Below, piece after piece: positions 1 to 8,372 of a DNA stretch of 42,318 bases. A model generated the notes under the pieces. That model saw only the letters and a list, made by a program, of their open reading frames with translations, had not been told where the DNA came from and ran no database searches. The DNA is from Patescibacteria group bacterium (lineage in GTDB: Bacteria; Patescibacteriota; Dojkabacteria; JAHIVN01). The stretch lies in assembly GCA_018816645.1 (NCBI GenBank), contig JAHIVN010000126.1:1-42318 (forward strand), written 5' to 3'. Position numbers and translations under genes: made by a program. Position 1 is the stretch's first letter. Every line of letters begins with the position of its first letter.

Positions 1-2098
1 CCATAGCACGTCGCAGCACATCTGCTTCACCAAGAGAATAACCCGCAACATCCACTGCTATACGAAGAACCTGCTCCTGATAGATAGCAAAACCATAAGT
101 ATTCTCGAGAATCGGCTTTAAGGTAGGATGCAGGTATTCTACTTTCTGTTTGCCAAATTTACGAGCAATGTAATCAGGAATGTACTTCATCGGACCTGGT
201 CTGTAGGCTGCTCCTAAAAAGATCAGGTCTTCAAATGTAGACGGTTTAAGCTCTTTAAGATATTTCTTCATACCTTCGCTCTCAAACTGGAAAACAGCAG
301 TTGTCTGACCTTTTCGAAATAAATCATAGGTGATGTCATCGTCAAGCGGGATCTCGTTTATATCTATATCTTTGCCCTTAAATTCTTTTACAAGCTCTAA
401 AACATTTTTTATAATCGTAAGATTCGTCAATCCCAGAAAATCAAACTTCATAAGCCCTACATTTTCAATTGTATAACCTTCTATTTGAGTAATGACGCGG
501 TCTCCCTGTCCCGTCTCTCTTTGTAATGGGATATACTCAACGATAGGCTTCGGAGTAACAAGATAACCGCATGCATGCGTAGATACATGTCTAGCAATCC
601 CCTCTACTCTTTGGACTATATCGGCAAGTTTCTTTAACTGAGCATCGGAATTGATAATTTTGCCAAATTCTCTATTTCCACTCATCATATCTACCATATG
701 TGCTACTTTTCCAAATTTCACATCAACCATTTTTGAAAGCTTATCCGCGATCTCTAGATCAATATCCAACACACGAGCAACGTCTCGAATTGCAGCCCGA
801 GTTTTCATTCTTCCAAAAGTCCCTATGAACGCAGTATTCTTCTTTCCATACGTATCTGTCATGTACTTGAAAAGTTCGTCACGCCTGTCGTCCTGAAAGT
901 CGATATCAAAATCTGGTGGAGAAAGCCGCTCAGGATTGAGAAATCTCTCAAAATAAAGCTCATACTTGAAAGGATCAATGTTCGTTATTTTTAAAGCATA
1001 AGAGACAACACTGCCGGCACCACTTCCACGTCCAGGACCTACAATGATCCCCTTGTCCAATGCCCAGTTTACATAATCCTGAACAACGAGAAAATAGTCG
1101 TCATATCCTTTTTCATGTATTAGATCCAGTTCGTAATTCAACCTATCTGTTATTTCATCAGTCAGCTTTCCATAACGACTCTTAGCACCTTCAAAGCTGA
1201 TATCCTTCAATGTATCCTTTGCACTCTTCCCTTTAGAGAGTTTACCGAATTTAGGCTGAACTCTCTCGAATAAAATATCAAAGTCCTCAACGCTCTCTAC
1301 AATTTTTTGAGTATTCTCTATTGCTTCAGGAATGTCAGAAAAAAGCTCCTTCATCTGATCTGAATCTTTTATATAGAACTCTTCTGACCAGGACTTTCTT
1401 CTGGTATCATCGTCCATTTTTTTTCCGTCGCTTATAGCCCATAGAACCTCCTGGGCAAACCAATCATCCTTGTTTAAGTAATGACTGTCACAGCTAGCTA
1501 CAAGAGGAAGATTGAGTTTTTTAGCAAACTTTACCAGCTTATCTACTAGATTTTCTGCTTCCTTTATTCCATTCCGCTGAATCTCAATATAGAACTCGTC
1601 AAGATGTTTACGAAGGAATTCTGCCCACTCCTTAGCCTCTTTGTCCTGTCCCTTAGCCAACTGTTTATTTACGATTCCACCTAAACATGCACTTAAACCT
1701 ATCACGCCTTTGCCGTATTTCTCTAGGAGTTCTTTGTCTATACGAGGTTTATAATAAAAACCTTCAAGATGGGAATCAGACACCATCTTAACTATATTTT
1801 TATATCCTTCAAGATTCTTTGCTAAAAGAACAATGTGATATCTTTTGTCATCCACCTTCGGAACTTTGTCAAACCTAGTTCTGAACGCGATATAAGCCTC
1901 AACACCTAATATCGGTTTTATTCCCTGCTCTTTACACTGAAGCCAGAAATCATATATACCATACATGACACCATGATCGGTCAGAGCAACACTATTCATG
2001 CCCGACTCCTTTATCTTTGACACCAGATCTGGAATCTTCGTAAGACCATCGAGAAGTGAGAACTCACTATGCAAATGTAGATGAGAAAAATCAGCCAT
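1..2098 (-). CDS. dnaE: DNA polymerase III alpha subunit, N-terminal part (cut by window edge)
   Basis: This is the replicative DNA polymerase catalytic subunit, cut by the left edge of the window: 699 complete codons are visible. The N-terminus MADFSHLHLHSEFSLLDG is a PHP domain with its HLH motif and an early TDHG. Further in, GPGRGSGAGSVVSYAL and PPDFDIDFQDDRRDE (about residues 395-407) are the Pol III palm, and FDIDF holds the two catalytic aspartates, close to E. coli D401/D403. The last visible residues, SLGEADVLRRAM, are the finger region. The start is the ATG at 2098-2096. No clear Shine-Dalgarno sequence precedes it. Full-length DnaE has about 1100-1200 residues, so roughly 400-500 are missing. 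The DnaE rather than PolC type is inferred from the N-terminal PHP domain without an inserted exonuclease. Confidence 0.97.
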   Translation of the reverse strand, partial: MADFSHLHLHSEFSLLDGLTKIPDLVSKIKESGMNSVALTDHGVMYGIYDFWLQCKEQGIKPILGVEAYIAFRTRFDKVPKVDDKRYHIVLLAKNLEGYKNIVKMVSDSHLEGFYYKPRIDKELLEKYGKGVIGLSACLGGIVNKQLAKGQDKEAKEWAEFLRKHLDEFYIEIQRNGIKEAENLVDKLVKFAKKLNLPLVASCDSHYLNKDDWFAQEVLWAISDGKKMDDDTRRKSWSEEFYIKDSDQMKELFSDIPEAIENTQKIVESVEDFDILFERVQPKFGKLSKGKSAKDTLKDISFEGAKSRYGKLTDEITDRLNYELDLIHEKGYDDYFLVVQDYVNWALDKGIIVGPGRGSGAGSVVSYALKITNIDPFKYELYFERFLNPERLSPPDFDIDFQDDRRDELFKYMTDTYGKKNTAFIGTFGRMKTRAAIRDVARVLDIDLEIADKLSKMVDVKFGKVAHMVDMMSGNREFGKIINSDAQLKKLADIVQRVEGIARHVSTHACGYLVTPKPIVEYIPLQRETGQGDRVITQIEGYTIENVGLMKFDFLGLTNLTIIKNVLELVKEFKGKDIDINEIPLDDDITYDLFRKGQTTAVFQFESEGMKKYLKELKPSTFEDLIFLGAAYRPGPMKYIPDYIARKFGKQKVEYLHPTLKPILENTYGFAIYQEQVLRIAVDVAGYSLGEADVLRRAM

Positions 2099-2283
2099 AC
2101 CCAAAAGGTTTTATCCCTATTTCGTATTTTGCTAAATTACATCGGAACTTAATAAATCTCTGCGTTATCTAAATATAGAGGAGTAAAGCTTTTAACACAA
2201 GAACAAATGTACAATATTTGGAAACAATAGAAAATAATTACATAGTCCTCAACGAATCAACTAATTTTCAAATTGGTATGAAC

Positions 2284-3114
2284 CTAAAAGGACATCTGAT
2301 TGTAGAAGGAGTATAAATGGGTTATCCAGGTTTCTGGGTTTTGTGGTCCATATGACGAATAAGCCAGCTCTTCAAAAGTATCAACACCCTTGAGATAATA
2401 GTTGCCAGCAATCCAGTCAGCTGAAAATGATATCGCTTCAGGCCAGCTGGCAAATCTAAATCCGATCATTCCCCAGGCACTATGTCCGGGACAAACTCGA
2501 CCAAGCCCCGATTCCACTCCGGCAATAGCAAGAAAGTATTTACAATAATGCTCACCGTATTTGATGCAGGAGTCAAGTATCACATCTGAATATGGAGCCA
2601 TGGGCGAACCCTGCGACACTAGATACGTCTGGATCAGAGTAATTTTATTCATTCTCTCTCGCTTTTTTTCTTCTTCTATTCTACGTTTTTCTTCCTCTAT
2701 CCTTTGTAATTTCTCATCGTATTTACTTTTAGCTTCAAGCATCTCTTCACTCGAAGGCCTCAGAAGCCTAAACTCAACTTCATTCACAGTATTGAAGTCA
2801 ACCTCCTCTGACATGACAGTGCTGGCACCAAGCACACTTGTTTCGGCTTTTACCTGTTTGACAACATTTGGATCACTAATTGATCTGAAAGCAAGAAACA
2901 GTACAAGAAACAAAGCAACTATACCACTTAATATCCTAAAGTGTGGTACGAACCGCACTATTGATGCAGTAACTTTCTTGTGAGATTTTGATTGTTCTCC
3001 TGAGTACCTTTTCAGAACTGCTTTGTAAGAGTTTAAGCCTATATTATAGGCAAATTTCAAAAGTAAAGCATTATAACAATGCATATTTTTTAAGTCAAAC
3101 TTGCTATCGGTCAT
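2284..3114 (-). CDS. Membrane-anchored lysozyme-like (glucosaminidase/SLT-type) protein
   Basis: The product has 276 residues. After a basic N-terminus there is one hydrophobic segment (about residues 57-75), so it is probably an inner-membrane anchor with the rest outside. A Glu/Lys/Arg-rich coiled coil follows (about 125-160), then a C-terminal domain with FLAIAGVESGLGR, AWGMIGFRFASWPEAI and a terminal YSSYGPQNPETW. The ExG/ESG motif after a hydrophobic strand, followed by a G-[FI]-x(n)-W pattern, is what is seen in lysozyme-fold peptidoglycan hydrolases, with E about residue 202 as candidate catalytic acid. It stands alone, divergent from galE with 72 bases between. A role in peptidoglycan turnover is inferred from the fold signature. 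The exact family is not certain. Confidence 0.7.
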   Translation of the reverse strand: MTDSKFDLKNMHCYNALLLKFAYNIGLNSYKAVLKRYSGEQSKSHKKVTASIVRFVPHFRILSGIVALFLVLFLAFRSISDPNVVKQVKAETSVLGASTVMSEEVDFNTVNEVEFRLLRPSSEEMLEAKSKYDEKLQRIEEEKRRIEEEKKRERMNKITLIQTYLVSQGSPMAPYSDVILDSCIKYGEHYCKYFLAIAGVESGLGRVCPGHSAWGMIGFRFASWPEAISFSADWIAGNYYLKGVDTFEELAYSSYGPQNPETWITHLYSFYNQMSF

Positions 3115-3186
3115 ATGATATTTAATATTGATACATTTCGGAGTTTATGTTATTTTTATTTAGCTTAATTCTTCACAGACTCTAAA

Positions 3187-4194
3187 TTGAAAAAGATTCT
3201 TATTACAGGTGGAGCTGGCTATATTGGAAGTCATGTACTGAGGCTTCTTTCCCAGAACAAAAATTACGACTTAACAGTAATAGATAGCCTAGAAAAGGGT
3301 TTTAAACAGGCAGTTGATATAATTAGCAGTGAATCTCAAAACACTATAAAGTTTATACAAATGGATCTTCGAAATATAAACGATTTCGATAGACTAGATA
3401 ACCAGAAGTTTGATGCGACTTTGCATTTTGCTGCATTTATTTTGGTAGGGGACTCTGTTGAGAAGCCTATAAAATACTTTGAAAATAATGTCTCCGGCTC
3501 TATTAACTTACTCAAGTACCTAAATGAAAGTAATTCGAAGAATCTAGTATTCTCTTCAACCAGTGCACTTTATTCTAAAAGGGCAACACCCCCATTTACT
3601 GAAGAAAGCCTCGTTGAACCGGAGAATCCCTATGCAGAGTCCAAATATACTACTGAGAAGATCATAAACTGGATGAACGAATCACACGGCTTTCGATCCA
3701 TCATCCTGCGTTACTTCAATCCCTGCGGCTGTAGTTTAGATGGGAAAATAGGTTACTCCTTGATTCCCTCACTTCACTTATTTCCAAATGTCGTTCGCGG
3801 AGCTCTGGGACAGCAACCATTTACAGTAACATGTGGCAAGGTAAACACAGCTGATGGAACAACGATCAGAGATTACTTCAACGTCTTAGATCTTGCTGCT
3901 GCACACAAAATTGCACTCGAGGCCCTATTAGAAGGTAAAGCAGGAGGTACCTATAACGTGGGAACTGGAAAAGGACACTCTGTTAAAGAGATCATTGATA
4001 TTGTTAAGAAAATAACTGGAGTCGAATTCAAAATCGAACCTGGAATGCAAAGGCCGGGGGAATTGCCCGAAGTATATTGTGATCCGAGCAGATTCAAAAA
4101 TGAATTTAACTGGGAGCCAAAATACACTCTTGAACAGGCTGTTGAGAGTTTAGTAAAGTGGTTCAAGAAGCATCCAAACGGATACAACTACTAA
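3187..4194 (+). CDS. galE: UDP-glucose 4-epimerase (extended SDR)
   Basis: This protein interconverts UDP-glucose and UDP-galactose (or the N-acetyl forms), feeding surface glycan synthesis in the cytoplasm. The 335 residues match the usual length. The NAD-binding motif TGGAGYIGS lies at residues 7-15, VIDSLEKG follows beta-2, and the catalytic set is S124/T125 with Y149-x3-K153 (PYAESK). The C-terminal substrate domain has RYFNPCG, TIRDYFNVLDLA and NVGTGKGHSVKEI. Translation must start at the TTG at 3187, because the glycine motif begins only six codons later and no ATG lies upstream in frame. The UDP-Gal versus UDP-GalNAc preference cannot be read from sequence. Confidence 0.95.
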   Translation: MKKILITGGAGYIGSHVLRLLSQNKNYDLTVIDSLEKGFKQAVDIISSESQNTIKFIQMDLRNINDFDRLDNQKFDATLHFAAFILVGDSVEKPIKYFENNVSGSINLLKYLNESNSKNLVFSSTSALYSKRATPPFTEESLVEPENPYAESKYTTEKIINWMNESHGFRSIILRYFNPCGCSLDGKIGYSLIPSLHLFPNVVRGALGQQPFTVTCGKVNTADGTTIRDYFNVLDLAAAHKIALEALLEGKAGGTYNVGTGKGHSVKEIIDIVKKITGVEFKIEPGMQRPGELPEVYCDPSRFKNEFNWEPKYTLEQAVESLVKWFKKHPNGYNY

Positions 4195-4243
4195 CCTTAA
4201 AAATATCACAATCAATAGATATCTACGACACGTAAGATGATGA

Positions 4244-4272
4244 TTGACTGGGAAATTTCCTCCTGCTATAAT
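4244..4272 (+). promoter_or_regulatory. Sigma-70 promoter of the gre gene
   Basis: TTGACT (4244-4249), a 17-base spacer and TATAAT (4267-4272) form a near-consensus housekeeping promoter. Transcription should begin near 4279. This excludes any translation start at the TTG at 4244, which is itself the -35 box, and sets the start of the following gene at the ATG at 4313. Confidence 0.85.
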
Positions 4273-4312
4273 ATGCATTCACACAACTACAACGAAAGGA
4301 CCCTTTGTTTTA

Positions 4313-4747
4313 ATGCAAAATATCATTCTTTCCCATTCAAAAATCAAAGAGCTAAAGGCTAAATACCACAAGCTCAAGGAAGAACTACGTCAACACCATG
4401 AAGAAGAAAGCTCAACAATACTCATGAGCTTCAAAGAGGCAGCTTCAAATGACGCTGATTTTAGTGCAAAGGAATCGGAATTACGAAGGCTAAAAAGTAT
4501 TCTCTCAAAGGTGAAAGTGCTTCCAGAGAAAGTTAATAGCAGGAAGATTATTCTTGGATCGTACGTCGAATTTGTTGATAAGAATAGAAATACAAACAAG
4601 TATAGACTTGTTCATCCTCTTGAAGCTGATCCGGACAAGAAACTTCTTTCAACCGAATCCCCCTTAGGAAAAACTCTCCTGGGGAGAACAGAGCAAGATA
4701 TCTTCTGTTCTGGGACAAAGAACTTCAAAATTACAAAAGTATTCTAA
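4313..4747 (+). CDS. Gre-type transcription elongation (transcript cleavage) factor
   Basis: Gre factors insert a coiled coil into the RNA polymerase secondary channel and stimulate cleavage of backtracked RNA. This product has 144 residues, against about 158 for GreA. The N-terminal helical hairpin (about 8-80) and the C-terminal FKBP-like domain (about 83-144) are both visible. The C-terminal domain is clear: GSYVEFVDKNRNTNKYRLVHP and SPLGKTLLGRTEQDIF. The hairpin tip reads EAASNDADFSAKE, where GreA/GreB have EAxxxGDxxENAxYxxxKE, so about five residues holding the two catalytic acids are missing or replaced by ND-D. The start follows from the promoter at 4244-4272. A purine-rich GAAAGGA lies 13 bases before the ATG. 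Whether it still promotes cleavage or acts as an inhibitor is open. Confidence 0.85.
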   Translation: MQNIILSHSKIKELKAKYHKLKEELRQHHEEESSTILMSFKEAASNDADFSAKESELRRLKSILSKVKVLPEKVNSRKIILGSYVEFVDKNRNTNKYRLVHPLEADPDKKLLSTESPLGKTLLGRTEQDIFCSGTKNFKITKVF

Positions 4748-4866
4748 GGTTAAATCAGGCTAAAATATTTTGTAAACCTACCAGTCAATATAGGTGTATA
4801 TATTTACAAATTTACATAATAATAGTACATTACTTAATAGAATTATCTTTTTAATCATAGCTTCCT

Positions 4867-6831
4867 ATGAAATCAAAAAAACTCATCCCCAGTTTAGTTA
4901 TTGTTATTGGAATCATTCTATTATCTTTTTGCTTTGGTATCAGTTATTTAGCTTACAAATATGTCAAAGACCAGAGAGATGAGGATTACAAACCCCTCTG
5001 GATCCCGAAGCTTTCAGATACTATGACCAGCTTTCAAAGTGATGCGGAATTTGACAGCTATATGACCAAAGTTGAAGAAGATTTAGATTCAAATAATGGA
5101 CAAGGCCCGGGTACAGGAGGATGGGGTTATATGGAAGAAAGTTCGGACATGGCGATAAATCCATCTTCTCCAACAAAAGAAAGTATAACGAATGTGCAGG
5201 AAAGCGGAGTAGATGAGGGAGACATCGTGAAAGCCTATGAGAATTACCTTGTAATACTTCGCAGAGGAAAGTTGTTCACTGTTAACATCGAAAATGCTGA
5301 TAGGAAAGAGCTAAGTGCCGTTTCTAGTATAAATGCCTATCCAGAAGGTTTTAGTCAGGGAACCTGGTATGACGAAATGCTGATTTATAAAAATAAAATT
5401 ATTGTTATCGGTTATTCGTACCAGCTAAGTGCTACTGAGGTAAATATGTTTGAGATCAGTAAAAGTGGTTCACTTTCACATTCAGATTCTTACTACATCG
5501 ATTCAAATGACTATTACTCATCAAGAAACTATGCCAGCAGGCTCGTGGATGATCGGCTGATATTTTACATGCCTTACTATTTATTCTCCTATAATTATGT
5601 AAATGATGAATATAGACAAGAGGTTTCTTTTCCACAAGTCAGGAAATGGCTTGAAGGTAATACACTTTCCGAAGGAAGAGATATTCTAAATAAAACAGAC
5701 ATATACAAGCCTGTGCAGGATTCGTATTCACCGACACTACATACTGTTGTAAAATGCGACTTGGACAGCTCTGATTTCGACTGTACGGCAAAAGCAATTC
5801 TCGGTCCTTATTCTAGAAACTTCTATGTATCACCAAATGCAATTTATGTCTGGGTATCTGATGATGACTATAGTCATTATCTTGAGGAAGAAGATTCTGA
5901 TCGCAATGAAATCTCCTCTGATTCTTATGTTTATATGTTTCTCATAGATGACAGTACAGCGCGAGTATTACGCGCGGATGGAAGTCCTGTCGACCAGTTT
6001 TCATTCAAAGAGGACGCTGACGGATATTTGAATGTCGTAGTTCGTGAATATACTTCAGGCGACGCGATGTGGAATCCCGAAGCAACCAGCGGAGCGATGG
6101 CGCTGCTCAGAGTATCTCTCGAGGAATTCGGTCCAGAGCCTCAAGAGGCTAAAACTGGCTCCTACAAAGATCTACCTTCTCCAGAAGGATACACACTACA
6201 AAACAGATTCGTAGGAGACTATCTGCTTTATGGGTCAGGCAGCAACTGGTATTACGACGAAAATGCTGAAGTAAACCTGTACGTCAATGAATATAAGACT
6301 ATGAAAAGTTCCCAAAGTATCAATCTAGCACATAGTGTAGACAGACTCGAAGTGCTGGGAAATAATGCAGTAGTAATTGGCACTAATAATGAGAGCCTCA
6401 AGTTCAGCTCTATTGAGCTTGGTGATAAATCTGTGATTAAGGACACTTACTCAATCAAAGGTGCTCAGCAGGGAGAACTTAGAAGTCATGGCTTTTTCTA
6501 TAAAGAATACGAGGATTTGGGTGTACTTGGCCTGCCGATTCTGGGGCAAGGAGAATTGTACGAACATCTGTTTAACGACTCAGCTCAGATAGTATTTTTG
6601 AAAGTAGGGGATAATTTGAACTTCAACCTGCTTGGAACTCTGGACGGAACTCCGCCTGAAAATGAAAACACAGACAACTGTCAATTTTCCTGTACTGACT
6701 GGTACGGCAACTCAAGGCCGATATTTTATACTGATAGAATATTTGGACTTATGGGCTATGAGCTTGTCGAGGGGAAGATTGAGAATGATAAAATAAATGA
6801 AATTGATAGATTGAATTATCTTTCGGATTAA
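4867..6831 (+). CDS. Exported C-terminal beta-propeller domain protein (PF09826-like)
   Basis: The product has 654 residues with an N-terminal membrane anchor (about 7-30), an acidic linker, then a long domain that opens with NVQESGVDEGDIVKAYENYL (109-128). That opening is the hallmark of the secreted beta-propeller family PF09826. Repeated blade-like strands follow (YLVILRRGKLFTVNI, NKIIVIGYSYQL, NAIYVWVSDDDY, GDYLLYGSG, LGNNAVVIGTN), and the domain carries Asp/Ser/Tyr-rich loops. A late CQFSCTDWYG pair of cysteines could form a disulfide outside the cell. Function in this family is unknown; surface binding is only an inference. It follows the gre gene by 119 bases with no clear promoter of its own. 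Confidence 0.8.
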   Translation: MKSKKLIPSLVIVIGIILLSFCFGISYLAYKYVKDQRDEDYKPLWIPKLSDTMTSFQSDAEFDSYMTKVEEDLDSNNGQGPGTGGWGYMEESSDMAINPSSPTKESITNVQESGVDEGDIVKAYENYLVILRRGKLFTVNIENADRKELSAVSSINAYPEGFSQGTWYDEMLIYKNKIIVIGYSYQLSATEVNMFEISKSGSLSHSDSYYIDSNDYYSSRNYASRLVDDRLIFYMPYYLFSYNYVNDEYRQEVSFPQVRKWLEGNTLSEGRDILNKTDIYKPVQDSYSPTLHTVVKCDLDSSDFDCTAKAILGPYSRNFYVSPNAIYVWVSDDDYSHYLEEEDSDRNEISSDSYVYMFLIDDSTARVLRADGSPVDQFSFKEDADGYLNVVVREYTSGDAMWNPEATSGAMALLRVSLEEFGPEPQEAKTGSYKDLPSPEGYTLQNRFVGDYLLYGSGSNWYYDENAEVNLYVNEYKTMKSSQSINLAHSVDRLEVLGNNAVVIGTNNESLKFSSIELGDKSVIKDTYSIKGAQQGELRSHGFFYKEYEDLGVLGLPILGQGELYEHLFNDSAQIVFLKVGDNLNFNLLGTLDGTPPENENTDNCQFSCTDWYGNSRPIFYTDRIFGLMGYELVEGKIENDKINEIDRLNYLSD

Positions 6832-6863
6832 GGTTGCTTTTTTGATTATATCTAGGGAGCCTG

Positions 6864-6878
6864 CCTGTCGGAGACAGG
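6864..6878. repeat. Small perfect hairpin CCTGTC-GGA-GACAGG
   Basis: This is a six-base-pair stem with a three-base loop, 33 bases after the stop of the beta-propeller gene. It has no T tract, so it is not a classical terminator. Similar GC-rich palindromes lie at 26014-26032 and 31734-31759. Confidence 0.55.
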
Positions 6879-6950
6879 GAACTTAATTAATCCAGCTGTG
6901 CGGGAAAACTCAAATTCCTGCCAAGGTCTCCTTTCCCAGATACTTAGTAC

Positions 6951-7020
6951 CGGATTCCTAATCCCCGATACCAGTCACCAAATCCCTGCTCCTAATAAAC
7001 TCTACTCTACTAGAATTCTT
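6951..7020. repeat. Degenerate intergenic repeat, copy A
   Basis: The stretch from about 6978 reads CCAAATCCCTGCTCCTAAT and then CTCTACTCTACTAGAATTCT. A clearly related stretch at 10526-10583 reads CCAAATACCTACTCCCTGAT and then CCCCACTTTACTAGATTTCT. Both precede a plus-strand gene by 50-60 bases. The upstream part of this copy (CCCGATACCAGTC) belongs to the GATACC-type sequence also seen at 8257-8372, 16001-16066 and 23201-23250. Confidence 0.5.
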
Positions 7021-7034
7021 CAATAACTATATCC

Positions 7035-7040
7035 TATAAT
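7035..7040 (+). promoter_or_regulatory. Probable -10 box (TATAAT) of the pyruvate-kinase-like gene
   Basis: A perfect TATAAT lies 28 bases before the ATG at 7069. No good -35 box is found at 16-18 bases upstream, so the assignment rests on the -10 alone. Confidence 0.45.
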
Positions 7041-7068
7041 ACAACACTAACATTGTCAGCGACGAATT

Positions 7069-8256
7069 ATGGAAAAACAGCAAGTACCCGAAATATTGGT
7101 AACACTTCCGGGTGATTCTACAAGGGAATTCCTGGAGGCACATATAAATGCAGGTGCGACAGGCCTTAGAATCCATACTGCAAAGATGGCGTCGGAACAA
7201 ATAGCACGACTTGTTCGGTTATGTCAACAGTTAGACCTATGTCCCGTAGTTGATCTTGCCGGAAACAGAAAAGCTAGAACACTCGATACACCTGGAATGG
7301 TCCATGGAAGCGGTCTCGAGAGTCAAAATAAGCTACTGGCAATTGAAAGGGGTAACATTGTTATATTGGTTCCGGCTAGTACTACTAATTCAGTAATAGC
7401 AAATCTGCAATCACGTACACAGTACAAATATCTGAGGGTAACAGCCATTCCAGCTTTAAATAACGGTGACATGCTCGAGTTCGCAGACGGAAAGGTGGCT
7501 TGTAATGTAATTGAAGCTCCTCAAATCGAGGGGCTTCAAGATTATCTAGCAGTAACAATAACAGAAATTACAAACACTGCCGGAATATTCTGGAGAATGG
7601 GGATTACAAGTTCAACAAATGATCTCTTTTCTGCTCCTGGAGGTATCTTATCAGAAATAGATTTGAATATTCTTCAGGAACTTAAACAGTCCGGGTTAAC
7701 TAAAGATATTATAATAGCATTGTCATTTGTATCATATCCTGGACAGATTACAGAAACTATCAAATTGCTTGAAAAAATTGGATTTAAATTAAAAAACATT
7801 ACTTTGCAGGCAAAAATTGAAACGATACAAGGTGCTGAAAACGTTCTCGAAATTGTTAATGCTACAAGAGAAAAAGGTGTAGCTATAGAGATTGAGATTG
7901 CGCGAGGTGACCTCGCAGAAGCTTGTAAATTACACAAAAGAGATCTATACGAAGTTCAAACCCAAATCATCAATAATTTAACAGGCAAAAATGTAAAGGT
8001 AATTATAGCAACAGGAGTTGCTGAATCAGCTATTTCAAAAATCAGGGAATCTGGTAATTTTAAACAACTTAGTTCAGCCGAACGACGCAAAATTGTCCAT
8101 GAGACACTTTATATTCTAACTGGCCGTGCTGTCGGCTGGATGCTTGCCGGAGAAACAATGATAACAGGACAAAACAGTGTTGAAATTACAAGAATTGTCA
8201 GAGAAACTTACGAAAGGGGAGTACAGATTGTACAACGCTTCCAACGTAGAATATAA
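7069..8256 (+). CDS. Divergent pyruvate-kinase-like protein lacking the C-terminal domain
   Basis: The 395 residues follow the pyruvate kinase order: ILVTLPGDS...AGATGLRIHTAKM (PK: atiGPaS...GanvaRlNfSH) at 9-40, a B-domain-like stretch at about 70-170, LSEIDLNILQEL at 194-205 (PK: ltekD..dl), QAKIETIQGAENVLEIV at 247-263 with the catalytic-lysine position K249, ARGDLAEA at 278-285, VIIATGVAES at 311-320, and AGETMITGQNSVE at 360-372 (PK: SGETAkGkyPvE). The allosteric C domain of about 120 residues is absent. The DTKGPEIR motif is replaced by DLAGNRKAR, and the Mg-binding glutamate of GDLGxE is shifted by one position. Activity is therefore doubtful. It could be a repurposed or regulatory relative. 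The start is well set by the ATG and by the -10 box at 7035. Confidence 0.75.
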   Translation: MEKQQVPEILVTLPGDSTREFLEAHINAGATGLRIHTAKMASEQIARLVRLCQQLDLCPVVDLAGNRKARTLDTPGMVHGSGLESQNKLLAIERGNIVILVPASTTNSVIANLQSRTQYKYLRVTAIPALNNGDMLEFADGKVACNVIEAPQIEGLQDYLAVTITEITNTAGIFWRMGITSSTNDLFSAPGGILSEIDLNILQELKQSGLTKDIIIALSFVSYPGQITETIKLLEKIGFKLKNITLQAKIETIQGAENVLEIVNATREKGVAIEIEIARGDLAEACKLHKRDLYEVQTQIINNLTGKNVKVIIATGVAESAISKIRESGNFKQLSSAERRKIVHETLYILTGRAVGWMLAGETMITGQNSVEITRIVRETYERGVQIVQRFQRRI

Positions 8257-8372
8257 TGGTATCTGGTAACCGGTATCCGGTATGGGGTAGCAGTAGCAGC
8301 TCACTGATCACTAACTGTTACCAGGTACCAGTTCCTAGTTACCAGATAATCGTTACCTGTTACCAGTCCCAA
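8257..8372. repeat. Intergenic GGTATC/GTTACC inverted-repeat tract
   Basis: The 116 bases between the pyruvate-kinase-like stop and the next start are made of variants of GGTAACCGGTATC on the left and GTTACCAGGTACC on the right. TATCTGGTAAC (8260-8270) is perfectly complementary to GTTACCAGATA (8338-8348), so the RNA could fold into a long imperfect hairpin that starts four bases after the stop codon. The tract is open in one frame, which would falsely lengthen the next gene. Confidence 0.7.

Noticed and set aside
2561-2983. 140-codon plus-strand frame opposite the lysozyme-like gene
   Set aside because: It is antisense to a gene with clear domains and gives Ser/Phe-rich sequence typical of shadow frames.
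4244-4312. Upstream extension of the Gre-type gene to the TTG at 4244
   Set aside because: The TTG is the -35 box of a consensus promoter, so this part is not transcribed.
8256-8372. N-terminal extension of the wHTH-Nudix gene (VSGNRYPVWGS...)
   Set aside because: It is translated intergenic repeat DNA with no domain content.
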